From NCBI GenBank assembly GCA_902476645.1, contig CABSEG010000018.1:1-40900 (forward strand): a stretch of 40,900 bases of DNA, written 5' to 3'. Source of the DNA: an uncultured Lachnospiraceae bacterium (lineage in GTDB: Bacteria > Bacillota > Clostridia > Lachnospirales > Lachnospiraceae). The notes below the pieces were generated by a model. It was not told where the DNA came from and did no database searches. It worked only from the letters and a program-made list of their open reading frames with translations. The position numbers and the translations under genes are program-made. Each line of letters begins with the position of its first letter. Position 1 is the first letter of the stretch. Of the stretch, positions 33,801 through 40,900 are shown piece after piece.

Positions 33801-34701
33801 CCGGGATGAAGGGATTATCTATGAAGGAACCTGGGTGACCTACGACGGACAGCCCGCCCACCGAAACGGAACCGTTACATACACAACAACTACCGGTTCT
33901 TTTGCGTCCTTTACCTTCAATGGCACGGGAGTTGAGTTTATTACCACTGCAGGGGGGCATACCGGAACGGTAGACATTAAGATAGATGGTCAGACGGTTG
34001 CGGAAAACTTATATTTAAACAGAGATTCTTTTGGCGGCCAGGGAGGATTCCAGTTTCAGGCATTCGAAGCGGACGGTTTGCCGAGGGGGGAACATACGAT
34101 TGAAGTGATCGCAAAAGAAACGGATGGAGTACAAAAGCAGGTGGATATTGACGCTTTTATCGTACACAGAGCCATGGACATTGTGACGGAGAAGCTGCCG
34201 GAGGGAACCGTAAATAAGCCATATAGAGCGGTCTTGCAGGGCTCCGGGGCAAATCCTGTTTCGTGGAACATCGAAGGGACGCTCCCGGAAGGCTTATCTT
34301 TGGAGGATAACGTCATTACCGGAATTCCGGTAAAAGCAGGAAGCTATACGTTTACGGTAAAAGCCAGCAATGGGGCAGATCCGGATGTCGCAAAAGAATT
34401 CACGATTCTGGTAAGAGACCTGCCCTTGGAGGAAGGAAGCCTGCAAGCTCTGGAAGAGATGATTCAAATGGTGCAAGAGAAGCTTGAGCAAGGTTACAGC
34501 CAGGATATTACCCAGAGTATACAGGCCCTTTTGGAGGAGGCACGCCAAGATTGCAGCGACCCTCTTCTTACACAGGATGAGGCAGATGCGCTTTTAGAGA
34601 AGCTTCAGGAAGCGTATAAAAAGCTGCAGGAGCTGGATGGGCAAAAGGAGCAGGAGCAGAATCAGGAGCCTGCCGATACCCCGGAGGGAGACACCTCCTA
34701 A
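30826..34701 (+). CDS. Secreted GH95-like enzyme (alpha-L-fucosidase/L-galactosidase family), C-terminus cut by an in-frame TAA
   Basis: 1291 residues; AGAGGAGAAGG precedes the ATG. Signal peptide, then a GH95 N-terminal sandwich (GAAQKGSNDGTPMGNGRFG, LNHKGFWSGDP), an (alpha/alpha)6 barrel (about 360-740), a C-terminal sandwich, FIVAR-like helices, Ig-like and CBM-like domains (985-1120), a He_PIG Ig (1120-1200) and FIVAR helices. Expected GH95 marks: the acid Glu in AQSPEH (E585) is present, and HRHASH is at 675-680. The usual NxNxEMNYW is replaced by YFLNESVQKF, keeping only one of the two catalytic Asn. The region normally carrying the Asp (TGWSxAWK) reads DGGGMHPDPAMMF. Specificity may therefore differ from fucose. 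TAA at 34699 stops the chain, yet the same frame stays open to 35190 and codes for a basic LRR module, so the original protein was 163 codons longer. Confidence 0.82.
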   Translation: MRRKRILAAVLAVLMGVSAVPATNFAQTLPVEADREFSLQSAPDQEEWEKLKIVFPTGAAQKGSNDGTPMGNGRFGVKQDGLVEQEVFQLNHKGFWSGDPKLIEDLSSGKEEDEAGHASTPSERLEGFHQTQKLLKEAYSEGLTQEERLSKMYEVEEATKEMWGAKYQATYLPMGNLLIDFPDLHEDQIQNYERMLDIDGATSNVAFEQDGVTYYRQAFTSYPDNVMVIRLWNDQDKEMNISAFMELPSEMKGKSERNQSWIDLEKNEVVMTGRAPVEKFKSVADQWYEDRGVTFEARAKVVADGADIKEENGKLKVCGAKEIFLIFSCETTYKDPITDPEESGIDVTKCVREAIDRAAKQTYEELLTTHQEDYRSLFRRLWIDMDGEEILTNRGDATPWEYARHYQYSRYIMICSEREGTGNIPHGLRGIWNPSWNPPNENAYFLNESVQKFHNIVGPGNLTDTASPYYEWMGYLANPKTGGKTAKESFGVENAWCVGHSADVWCKTDLYGENTDWGNWNGGGIWLMNDLYTAYDFTQDLSFLETYYPVLEGAARFALENMIQVDGTQGELKDYWVVAPAQSPEHWYKTNGAKISGVDIATACDTQLYLNLFHIMELAAKELEDAGLGSLTDQELLEKVKTRKEQMMPLEMFLDENGRMKEWYNEYETGETWHRHASHLLGLILGYTGISEVTTPEIFEAEKKELQRLTQDGGGMHPDPAMMFVAAGMPSTGMTKFTRGLIGTETDESQMGGEWGNIASAPIGAAIGEALLDSRNGVLDILDNLPEEWKSGKISGICARGGYQLSIEWKDGSLVKCVIDSPTGETPLVRYQGKGICLATDERFVVNRAKVSLEELVREAKEKLGQTYYTEASRQTLQERLETENYDQISDALLALVPDGIEVRVTADQSVLTQEGEKVQLSAACDEEDPEFYWTITDADGSETEAATIDQEGVVTARRSGTVIARAMLKDGSCSTGSMELTIELPTEEYDDRDEGIIYEGTWVTYDGQPAHRNGTVTYTTTTGSFASFTFNGTGVEFITTAGGHTGTVDIKIDGQTVAENLYLNRDSFGGQGGFQFQAFEADGLPRGEHTIEVIAKETDGVQKQVDIDAFIVHRAMDIVTEKLPEGTVNKPYRAVLQGSGANPVSWNIEGTLPEGLSLEDNVITGIPVKAGSYTFTVKASNGADPDVAKEFTILVRDLPLEEGSLQALEEMIQMVQEKLEQGYSQDITQSIQALLEEARQDCSDPLLTQDEADALLEKLQEAYKKLQELDGQKEQEQNQEPADTPEGDTS

Positions 34702-35190
34702 AAACCGGAAAACGATGCCAGACAGCCTGCCCAGACAACGCCACAGGCACAGACCAGTCAGCAGAAGACAGAATGGAAGAAGGGCAGCCTGTTTAGGGCA
34801 GGAAAGCTGTACTATCGGGTTCTTTCAAAGAAGCATGTGGCCGTGGCAAAACCGGTTCGAAAAACTTACACATCTCTTGTGATTCCAGCCACTGTGAAGA
34901 AGAATGGCAGGACCTATCAGGTGACGGAGATCGGAAATGGAGCTTTCAGGGGAAATAGGAAACTCAGGAAGATTACCATCGGGAAAAACGTGAGGAAAAT
35001 CGGGAAAAAGGCCTTTTATGGAGACCGGAAATTAGAAAAAATCAGAATCAAATCGGTGAAACTGAAAAAGGCCTATAAAGACAGTCTGAAGGGGATTGCC
35101 AAAAAGGCAGTAATCAATGTGCCAAATCAGAAGGTGAAAGCTTACCGGAAGATGCTTTTTCTGAAGAAAAGCAGGAAAACCGTACGGTAA
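34702..35190 (+). pseudogene. Severed C-terminal basic LRR_5 module of the GH95-like gene
   Basis: Directly after the TAA and in the same frame, 162 sense codons run to TAA 35188-35190. They comprise a Gln/Thr/Pro linker (DARQPAQTTPQAQTSQQK), then WKKGSLFRAGKLYYRV and leucine-rich repeats of the BspA/LRR_5 kind (LVIPATVKKNGRTYQVTEIG, AFRGNRKLRKITIG, AFYGDRKLEKIRI) that are very rich in Lys and Arg. No ribosome site precedes any internal start, so it is not an independent gene. It would be translated only if the stop is read through. Confidence 0.8.
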
Positions 35191-35312
35191 AACAAAAAGG
35201 CCGTCGTCCATTGTGACTTTATGATAACAGTCAGACGGATGGCGGGCATATCCAAATCGCTTATTGGCCGAGAAAATATCAGGAGACCACACAAGACAGA
35301 AAGGAAGAAAGG

Positions 35313-35366
35313 AGCGGCTTGCAAGGTGACATAGAGAACCATGTCATTTTGCAAAGCCGCTTTTTA
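35313..35366 (+). terminator. Intrinsic terminator closing the GH43/GH95-like unit
   Basis: AGCGGCTTGCAAGGTGACAT pairs with ATGTCATTTTGCAAAGCCGC (small internal mismatches) around an 8-nt loop, followed by TTTTTA. In the rest of 35191-35312 I see no gene or other clear signal. Confidence 0.8.
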
Positions 35367-35436
35367 TTTCCGCGAGCAACGAGCCAAGCAGCCATGCTTG
35401 CATCGGGGTATTTGACTTAGCAATATAATTAAAAAG

Positions 35437-35510
35437 TGCAAAAAAATGGTGTATCTTTACTAAAAATTAGACTATTTCTCTGAAAGAAGATTAAGTATAA
35501 TAATTTGTAT
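35437..35510 (+). promoter_or_regulatory. Tandem AT-rich activator-type element upstream of the second GH2 gene (copy C)
   Basis: Half-sites at about 35438 (GCAAAAAAATGGTGTATCTT) and 35460 (CTAAAAATTAGACTATTTCT) have a period of about 22 nt. TATAAT (35497-35502) lies 22 nt after TAGACT. The second half-site starts 151 nt before the ATG at 35611, close to the 155 nt of copy A. It is the clearest of the four copies. Confidence 0.65.
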
Positions 35511-35610
35511 GGATAAAACGAACAAAAAATATTGCAGAATACTTGAACTCCCAATGGATTTTGCCGGAGAGAGGCAAGCAGGTCTGCAAACAAAAAGAAA
35601 GGAGATACTT

Positions 35611-38600
35611 ATGAAGAGAAGTCTGAAAATCTGGCTGTTGTTTCTGGTTCTGATAACCGGACTTTTGCCCTTAACAGCCTTTGCTCAGGAAAACAGCCGG
35701 GAAAAGCTGAATTTTAACCAGGGCTGGAAGTTTGTAAGAGGCAACATCCAGGAAGCTATTCAGGTGGATTATCCTATGGAAGAACTGGAGCGGTGGGAGA
35801 GCGTAAATCTGCCCCACACGGTCCGGGAGGAGCCCTATAACAACAGCGGGGGCGTCAACTACCAGGGAGAGGCCATGTACCGGAAGCATTTTAGCCTTTC
35901 GGAAGAGTACGAAGGAAAGAAACTGTACATTGAGTTTGAAGGGGTGATGGGAGTCACCGACGTATGGGTGAACGGAGAGCACCTGCAGGGAAAGATGGCG
36001 GCCAAGACCGGGGAAAACACCCAGTACGGAGGCTATTTACCCTTTATCCTGGACGTGACCGATGTGGTACACTGTGACGGAGAGTACAATGTGATCACTG
36101 TACTGACGGACAACAGTGATAACGAGACGGTTCCTCCGGGAAAACCTCAGTCTCAGCTGGATTTTACGTATTTTGGAGGCATTTACCGAAACGTATGGCT
36201 GGAGGCAACCGATCCGGTACATATCACCGATGCGGTGTATGAAGACATCGTGGCGGGAGGCGGCATCCTGGTGGAGTATCCCCAGGTATCCAAAGAGTCG
36301 GCCACCGTATCCGTGCAGACCCATGTACGAAACGAAAGCGATGAGGCACAGGAGGTGACTTTAAAGACCCAGCTGGCAGACGCGGACGGAAACATTGTAC
36401 AGACGCAAAGCGACGTTTATACGATTTCCGGAGACGGGGAAAACACATTTCAGCAGGAGCTTATCGTGTCCAATCCCAACCTCTGGAATCTGGACAGACC
36501 TTATCTGTATAAGCTGATCTCCACGGTTCTGGTGGACGGCAGGGAGCTGGACTGCCAAGAGACGAAGATCGGCATCCGGAAGATCACCATGAATAAGGAT
36601 ACAGGACTTCTGATCAACGGGGAGCATGCAGGCTTTCTCTCAGGGGTCAACCGTCATCAGGAGTACCCTTATGTGGGCTATGCGGCATCCTCCAACATGC
36701 AGAGACGGGATGCCATCAAGTTTAAAAACGCGGGTTTTAACATCGTTCGGACTTCCCACACGGTGCAGTCTATAGATTTTATCGAGGCGTGTGACGAGCT
36801 GGGCATTCTGGTTATGGAATGTGTGCCGGGATGGCAGCACTGGTCCAGCGACCCGCTATTTGGACAGAGGGTCAAAAATGATATCCGTCAGATGGTGAGA
36901 AGGACGAGAAACCACCCGTCCATTCTATGCTACGAGATCTCTTTAAATGAAAGTCCGGGAGTGCCGGCAAACTTTACCAACGAGTGCAATGATATTGCAA
37001 AGGAAGAGCATCCGGATCTTTTTACTTCTGCAGAGAATCCACACAATGGGGCCAATTCTGATATCCTGTACGGAACTCCCTCTGAGGTGGCAGGATGGTC
37101 GGATACGGCCATGTCTCTGATTCGAGAATACGCGGATTACTGGTATGAGCAGACCGGCGTGTTTACGGATAAGGCCCGCGTGACCAGAGGTCCGGGAAGC
37201 TTTTATCCTGGCGGAGAGGGAGCCATGGTGATTCAGGCCCAAAATGCCCTGTGGAATGGGTACACTTTTGTGGGAACGGGAAGTATTTCTCTTTCTGAGG
37301 GCATAAAAAATTATGTGGACAGCAATCATCGTTTTATCGGCGTGGAAAAATGGATCAGCATTGATCATAACAGGGGAAGCGGGGGAAGCTATAATACCAT
37401 GTCTCCCTGCGGCGCATGGGATCTTTTGAGGATTCCAAAGTACATGTATTATGGCTATGAGAGTCAGAGACCTTTGGAGAAGAACGCTTACCTGGAGGCG
37501 AAGGGAGTGGAAACCGGAGCATCCATTTTTATTGCCAGCAGCTGGAGCGAGACAGCCCCGGTGGTAGATAAGTCCCAGGAACAGATCGGGACCGATGAGG
37601 AAAGAATCATCCATGTGTACAGCAATGCGGACAGGATGCGGCTGTCTGTGATCGGACAGGACGGGGAAACTCTGTGGACGGCCACACAGGATCCCTATGA
37701 AGGAGGTACGGCTTCCTACCTGGAACATCCGCCGTTTATTTTTGAGGAAGTTCCTTATACACAAGGGTCTTATTTGAAAGCCGAAGGTTTAAGCGAGGAC
37801 GGACAGGTTTTGATGAGCCAGGAGCGCCATACGGCAGGAGAGCCTGCAAAACTGAAGCTGGAGGCAGATTTCTGCGGCATGGATCTGGTGGCGGACGGTT
37901 CCGACCAGGTGATGGTCTACGCCTATGTGCTGGATGAAGATGGAAATCTATGTCAGGAGGCGGATAATCGGCTCTACTTTACCGTTGAGGGAGAAGCGGC
38001 CATTGTTGGCGATGGAGATAAACGGGTAAACTCCAACCCCATCAACGCAGAGGCAGGCATCACCGGCATCATGCTTCGTTCCTCCAAGACGGCGGGAGAG
38101 GTGAAGATTAAGGTACGGGCAGAGGGATTGGAGGAGCAGGAGCTTACCATTCAGACCGTTCCCCTGACGCAAAAGACCGTGGAATACGAAGAAATTGCCC
38201 AGGGTCCTTCCATGGAATATCGCTCCATGTATTTGACGGAGAAAGAAGAAATCCTGGAAGGAAACGACATGCCCGCCATCACCAAGGGGGATGTAACCGT
38301 GGGAGATACCACCTATGAGAATAGTATCCAGGTAAAGAATATGGTGCATATCAACTATGACCTTGCCGGAAAATACAGCCGCTTTACAGCCACAGCGGCT
38401 CTGGAGGATGCATCACTGTCTCCCAACGGGGCAGTCTTTAAGGTCTATACAGATGGAACTTTATGCTATATGAGCCAGCCGGTGACCGCCGGGGTGGCAG
38501 ACATTGATATTGACGTTACGGGATGCGAGACGCTGACCTTGGTTGCCCAGGATGTGTCCGGCATCAATACGGGAAAGATGCTCTGGCTGTCTCCTTATGT

Positions 38601-40900
38601 ATATGAAGGTTCCACACCGCTGGATGAGAGTGAGCTAAAGGAAAATCTGGCTTTGGGCAAATCAGCCAGCGCTTCCAGCTCCGATGAAGGAACCTCTCCG
38701 GATGGTGCCGTAGACGGGAGCATGGACACCCTGTGGAGAAGCAGCGAAGCGGTGACGGAAGGAGCGCCCCAGTCCTGGACGTTAGATTTGGGAACCCCGA
38801 GGGATATCCGAAACGTCAGACTGGCTGTGGAGCAGGATTATCTTAGATGTACCTATCAGATTTTGACATCCTCAGACGGCTCAAAATGGGATTTGCAGGC
38901 GGAAGGAGCGAAAACGGCGCATTCCAACAATGTGGAAGATGTATTCACAGCCCGGAATGTGCGCTATATAAAAGTAGAATTTACAAAAGTAGAATCCACT
39001 CAGGGGGAGGGAGAGGGCAGAGAGCCCAAGGCCTCCATTATAGAATTTGAAGTATATCCGGACAAGGGCGTGGAAACCGTGACGGATTACAATTTAAAAG
39101 GAATTGAAATCGCGGGCAAAGATTTTGCGTTCTCTCCATCCAAGACTCAGTATGAACTGGCCTTGGATGGCTTTGAGAAAGATTTTTATGTGCGGGTGCT
39201 TCCGGCCAATCCGGAGTCAACCGTCACCATCAACGGAAAGACGGCTCCAGAGGCACTGGAGACGGATTTATCCCTGGTGAGATGGCAGACCACAAAGCTG
39301 ACAGAAGATCAAACGATCGTTGTGGAAGTCACATCCCCGGATGGAAAGGGAAAGAAGGACTATACCTTCCGGTTTATCAAAACCGGAGAGAAAGAAGAAG
39401 CCTACGATGCCGTGAAGGCCTTTGTGCCCGGAGTAAACGGAGCGAACCAGTGGAGCTACCAGGTGCTGAATAAATCGGATGGAAGGATTCAGAATCTGGA
39501 AAATGATACCTTTACCTGCGTACAGGGAGAGAACGCCTGGAGCGCAGAAGCGGAATGGCTGTATTCCGGGCCCAGGTACATGCATCCCAGGGACGACATG
39601 AGCGCGGTGAGAACCTTTACGGTGCCTAAGGACGGAATCATCCGCTACCAGGCCAAAATTGAAAAATTTGCCAACCAGCCGGGACAGGTCAGCTTTGTTC
39701 TCCAAAAGGACGGCGTAAAAATATGGCCAAGCCAGCAGAATGAGATGGTGGTAAATTCCGGAGACGTGGTAGATATCGACTTGCAGGTGGTAGTAAAAGC
39801 CGGAGAGCAGCTTCAGCTTGTCATGGATTCCTATGGAGGCAATGGAGGAGATGCCACAGGCGTTTTGACTACCGTCAGCTATCCGGAGCATGTGGCTTTG
39901 GAAAATGCGGCCATAGAAGGACCGGAGCTGCTGCTTCGAAGGGATGAAGAACCCATGAAGGCAGCCCTGAAGGTCAAGGCTCAGACAGAGCTGGGACAGG
40001 AAATTGAGGGCCTTACCTTTGACTGGCAGATTAAGAGTCCGGCGGAGGGGATTTCCATCAGTCCGGAGGGAGTTCTCACTGTAGAAAATGCAGCCGGCAT
40101 CCATCAGGTGACGGTGCAGGCTCTGTATCAGGACGAGGTAATCGCAGAGAAGACGCTGCGGCTCGTTGAGGGAGAGGAAACCTGGCTGTCCGATCTGGAA
40201 TGGGAGGATGGAGCCACCTGCGGAGGAGGAATGCAGTTACAAAAGGATCACAGTGTGGACGGAAATCCGCTGCGCCTGGCCGACGAAAGCGGAGAGCCGG
40301 TCACTTATGAAAAGGGAATCGGAACCCATGCGCCTTCTAAGATTGTATATAATATAGAAGGGAAAGACTATGACGTCTTCTATTCCAGAGTAGGGATCGA
40401 TTATGAGAAATATCTGTACGAAGATGGAGCTGACGCGAAAGTCAGCTTCCAGGTGTACTTTGACGGAGAGCAAGATAAACCAGCCTACGACAGCGGCGAG
40501 ATGATCTATAATACATCCCAGAGGGAGGTGTGCATTCCTATTCCGGAGGACGCAAAAACCATTACCCTGTATGTGGATGCGGGAGAGGTTGATTACAGTG
40601 ACCATGCGGACTGGGCAGACGCCAGATTTATCCGGACTAAACAGGCCCATGTGGAAGCGCTGGAGGATATGATTGTTCTGGCGGAAGAAAAGCTGACGGG
40701 AGATTATGAAGAAGAATTGCTTTATCAGCTTAAAGAAGCGATTGCCTTAGCACAGACTTTAACACAGGATCGATTTGCAGTACAGGAAGAGGTCGATCAG
40801 GCGCTGGCTGATTTGCAGGCCATCTGTGAAGAGCTGGCAGCCATCGATGAACAGCGGGAACAGGATCGTCTGGCGGCAGAGGCAGTGGAGCAGGCTATCC
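35611..40900 (+). CDS. Secreted multimodular GH2 enzyme (beta-galactosidase/glucuronidase type), 3' end outside the window
   Basis: At least 1763 residues. AAAGGAGA lies 6 nt before the ATG, and the frame is open to the window end. Domains: signal peptide (1-25), GH2 sugar-binding (30-195), GH2 Ig (200-310), GH2 barrel (325-600; SGVNRHQEYPYVGYA, FNIVRTSH), DUF4982-like and Ig-like parts with an NPCBM-like sandwich (660-1005), CBM32 discoidin (1013-1150), cadherin-like sandwich (1159-1255), CBM-like sandwich (1264-1429), Ig (1431-1518), NPCBM (1524-1677), and FIVAR helices (from 1680) merging into an Ala-rich coil. E447 in SLNESPG is the likely acid/base. The nucleophile is less clear; E536 in PGGEGA is a candidate. 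GH2 enzymes remove terminal beta-linked galactose, glucuronate or mannose. It is a separate transcription unit behind element C. The Ala-rich end resembles that of the phosphoesterase protein. Confidence 0.85.
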   Translation, partial: MKRSLKIWLLFLVLITGLLPLTAFAQENSREKLNFNQGWKFVRGNIQEAIQVDYPMEELERWESVNLPHTVREEPYNNSGGVNYQGEAMYRKHFSLSEEYEGKKLYIEFEGVMGVTDVWVNGEHLQGKMAAKTGENTQYGGYLPFILDVTDVVHCDGEYNVITVLTDNSDNETVPPGKPQSQLDFTYFGGIYRNVWLEATDPVHITDAVYEDIVAGGGILVEYPQVSKESATVSVQTHVRNESDEAQEVTLKTQLADADGNIVQTQSDVYTISGDGENTFQQELIVSNPNLWNLDRPYLYKLISTVLVDGRELDCQETKIGIRKITMNKDTGLLINGEHAGFLSGVNRHQEYPYVGYAASSNMQRRDAIKFKNAGFNIVRTSHTVQSIDFIEACDELGILVMECVPGWQHWSSDPLFGQRVKNDIRQMVRRTRNHPSILCYEISLNESPGVPANFTNECNDIAKEEHPDLFTSAENPHNGANSDILYGTPSEVAGWSDTAMSLIREYADYWYEQTGVFTDKARVTRGPGSFYPGGEGAMVIQAQNALWNGYTFVGTGSISLSEGIKNYVDSNHRFIGVEKWISIDHNRGSGGSYNTMSPCGAWDLLRIPKYMYYGYESQRPLEKNAYLEAKGVETGASIFIASSWSETAPVVDKSQEQIGTDEERIIHVYSNADRMRLSVIGQDGETLWTATQDPYEGGTASYLEHPPFIFEEVPYTQGSYLKAEGLSEDGQVLMSQERHTAGEPAKLKLEADFCGMDLVADGSDQVMVYAYVLDEDGNLCQEADNRLYFTVEGEAAIVGDGDKRVNSNPINAEAGITGIMLRSSKTAGEVKIKVRAEGLEEQELTIQTVPLTQKTVEYEEIAQGPSMEYRSMYLTEKEEILEGNDMPAITKGDVTVGDTTYENSIQVKNMVHINYDLAGKYSRFTATAALEDASLSPNGAVFKVYTDGTLCYMSQPVTAGVADIDIDVTGCETLTLVAQDVSGINTGKMLWLSPYVYEGSTPLDESELKENLALGKSASASSSDEGTSPDGAVDGSMDTLWRSSEAVTEGAPQSWTLDLGTPRDIRNVRLAVEQDYLRCTYQILTSSDGSKWDLQAEGAKTAHSNNVEDVFTARNVRYIKVEFTKVESTQGEGEGREPKASIIEFEVYPDKGVETVTDYNLKGIEIAGKDFAFSPSKTQYELALDGFEKDFYVRVLPANPESTVTINGKTAPEALETDLSLVRWQTTKLTEDQTIVVEVTSPDGKGKKDYTFRFIKTGEKEEAYDAVKAFVPGVNGANQWSYQVLNKSDGRIQNLENDTFTCVQGENAWSAEAEWLYSGPRYMHPRDDMSAVRTFTVPKDGIIRYQAKIEKFANQPGQVSFVLQKDGVKIWPSQQNEMVVNSGDVVDIDLQVVVKAGEQLQLVMDSYGGNGGDATGVLTTVSYPEHVALENAAIEGPELLLRRDEEPMKAALKVKAQTELGQEIEGLTFDWQIKSPAEGISISPEGVLTVENAAGIHQVTVQALYQDEVIAEKTLRLVEGEETWLSDLEWEDGATCGGGMQLQKDHSVDGNPLRLADESGEPVTYEKGIGTHAPSKIVYNIEGKDYDVFYSRVGIDYEKYLYEDGADAKVSFQVYFDGEQDKPAYDSGEMIYNTSQREVCIPIPEDAKTITLYVDAGEVDYSDHADWADARFIRTKQAHVEALEDMIVLAEEKLTGDYEEELLYQLKEAIALAQTLTQDRFAVQEEVDQALADLQAICEELAAIDEQREQDRLAAEAVEQAI

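Noticed and set aside
34837..35190. A separate small LRR protein starting near 34837
   Set aside because: The GTG there has no ribosome site, and the frame is continuous with the GH95-like gene across a single stop codon, so it is a severed tail, not a gene.
35191..35312. A possible intergenic repeat or small minus-strand ORF in the GC-rich stretch after the LRR tail
   Set aside because: Partial inverted similarity around 35200-35245 does not form a convincing stem, and no protein family is recognisable. A genome-wide copy search would be needed to call it a repeat.

Overview
The window reads as a chromosomal segment of a gut Lachnospiraceae-type Bacillota. The evidence is strong AGGAGG-like ribosome sites, all genes on the + strand, Gram-positive signal peptides, and very long secreted glycan-active proteins carrying FIVAR, Big_2, LamG, CBM32, NPCBM and dockerin modules. 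I cannot name the species.

Layout. (1) 2-4516: the 3' part of a secreted GH51 arabinofuranosidase, followed closely by a GT-C membrane glycosyltransferase (4585-6192) and a DeoR-family regulator (6266-7033). (2) 7080-9190: an AT-rich islet with its own promoter and terminator, holding an RloA-like ATPase and a frameshifted RloB-like partner. This is a probable mobile defence pair. (3) 9333-12100: a patch of decay and small genes: an SDR pseudogene, an intact aldo/keto reductase, the relic of a secreted-protein tail, and a Phd/YefM-RelE/ParE toxin-antitoxin pair. (4) 12116-40900+: six giant secreted proteins in a row. They are a LacZ-type GH2 with a C-terminal dockerin; a LamG-metallophosphoesterase with an Ala-rich coil; a beta-propeller hydrolase; a GH43 exo-beta-1,3-galactanase-like enzyme; a GH95-like enzyme whose last module is cut off by an in-frame TAA; and a second GH2 enzyme that runs off the end.

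How they fit together (inference). Arabinofuranosidase, beta-galactosidase, exo-beta-1,3-galactanase-like, fucosidase/L-galactosidase-like and further GH2 activities are the set expected for trimming type II arabinogalactan (plant AGPs, gum arabic). Host O-glycans are the main alternative. No transporter or intracellular sugar pathway is visible here. Most of the proteins end in strongly basic beta-sandwich or repeat domains that probably hold them at the cell surface. Four of them are preceded by the same AT-rich tandem element with a half-site period near 21-22 nt, which points to a common activator.

The strongest new-looking observations are that shared tandem promoter element, the cassette-like construction of the enzymes (a catalytic domain inserted between a shared leader/signal peptide and a shared binding domain), the in-frame stop that separates the GH95-like enzyme from its basic tail, and the remnant of a vanished sibling gene at 10950-11187.
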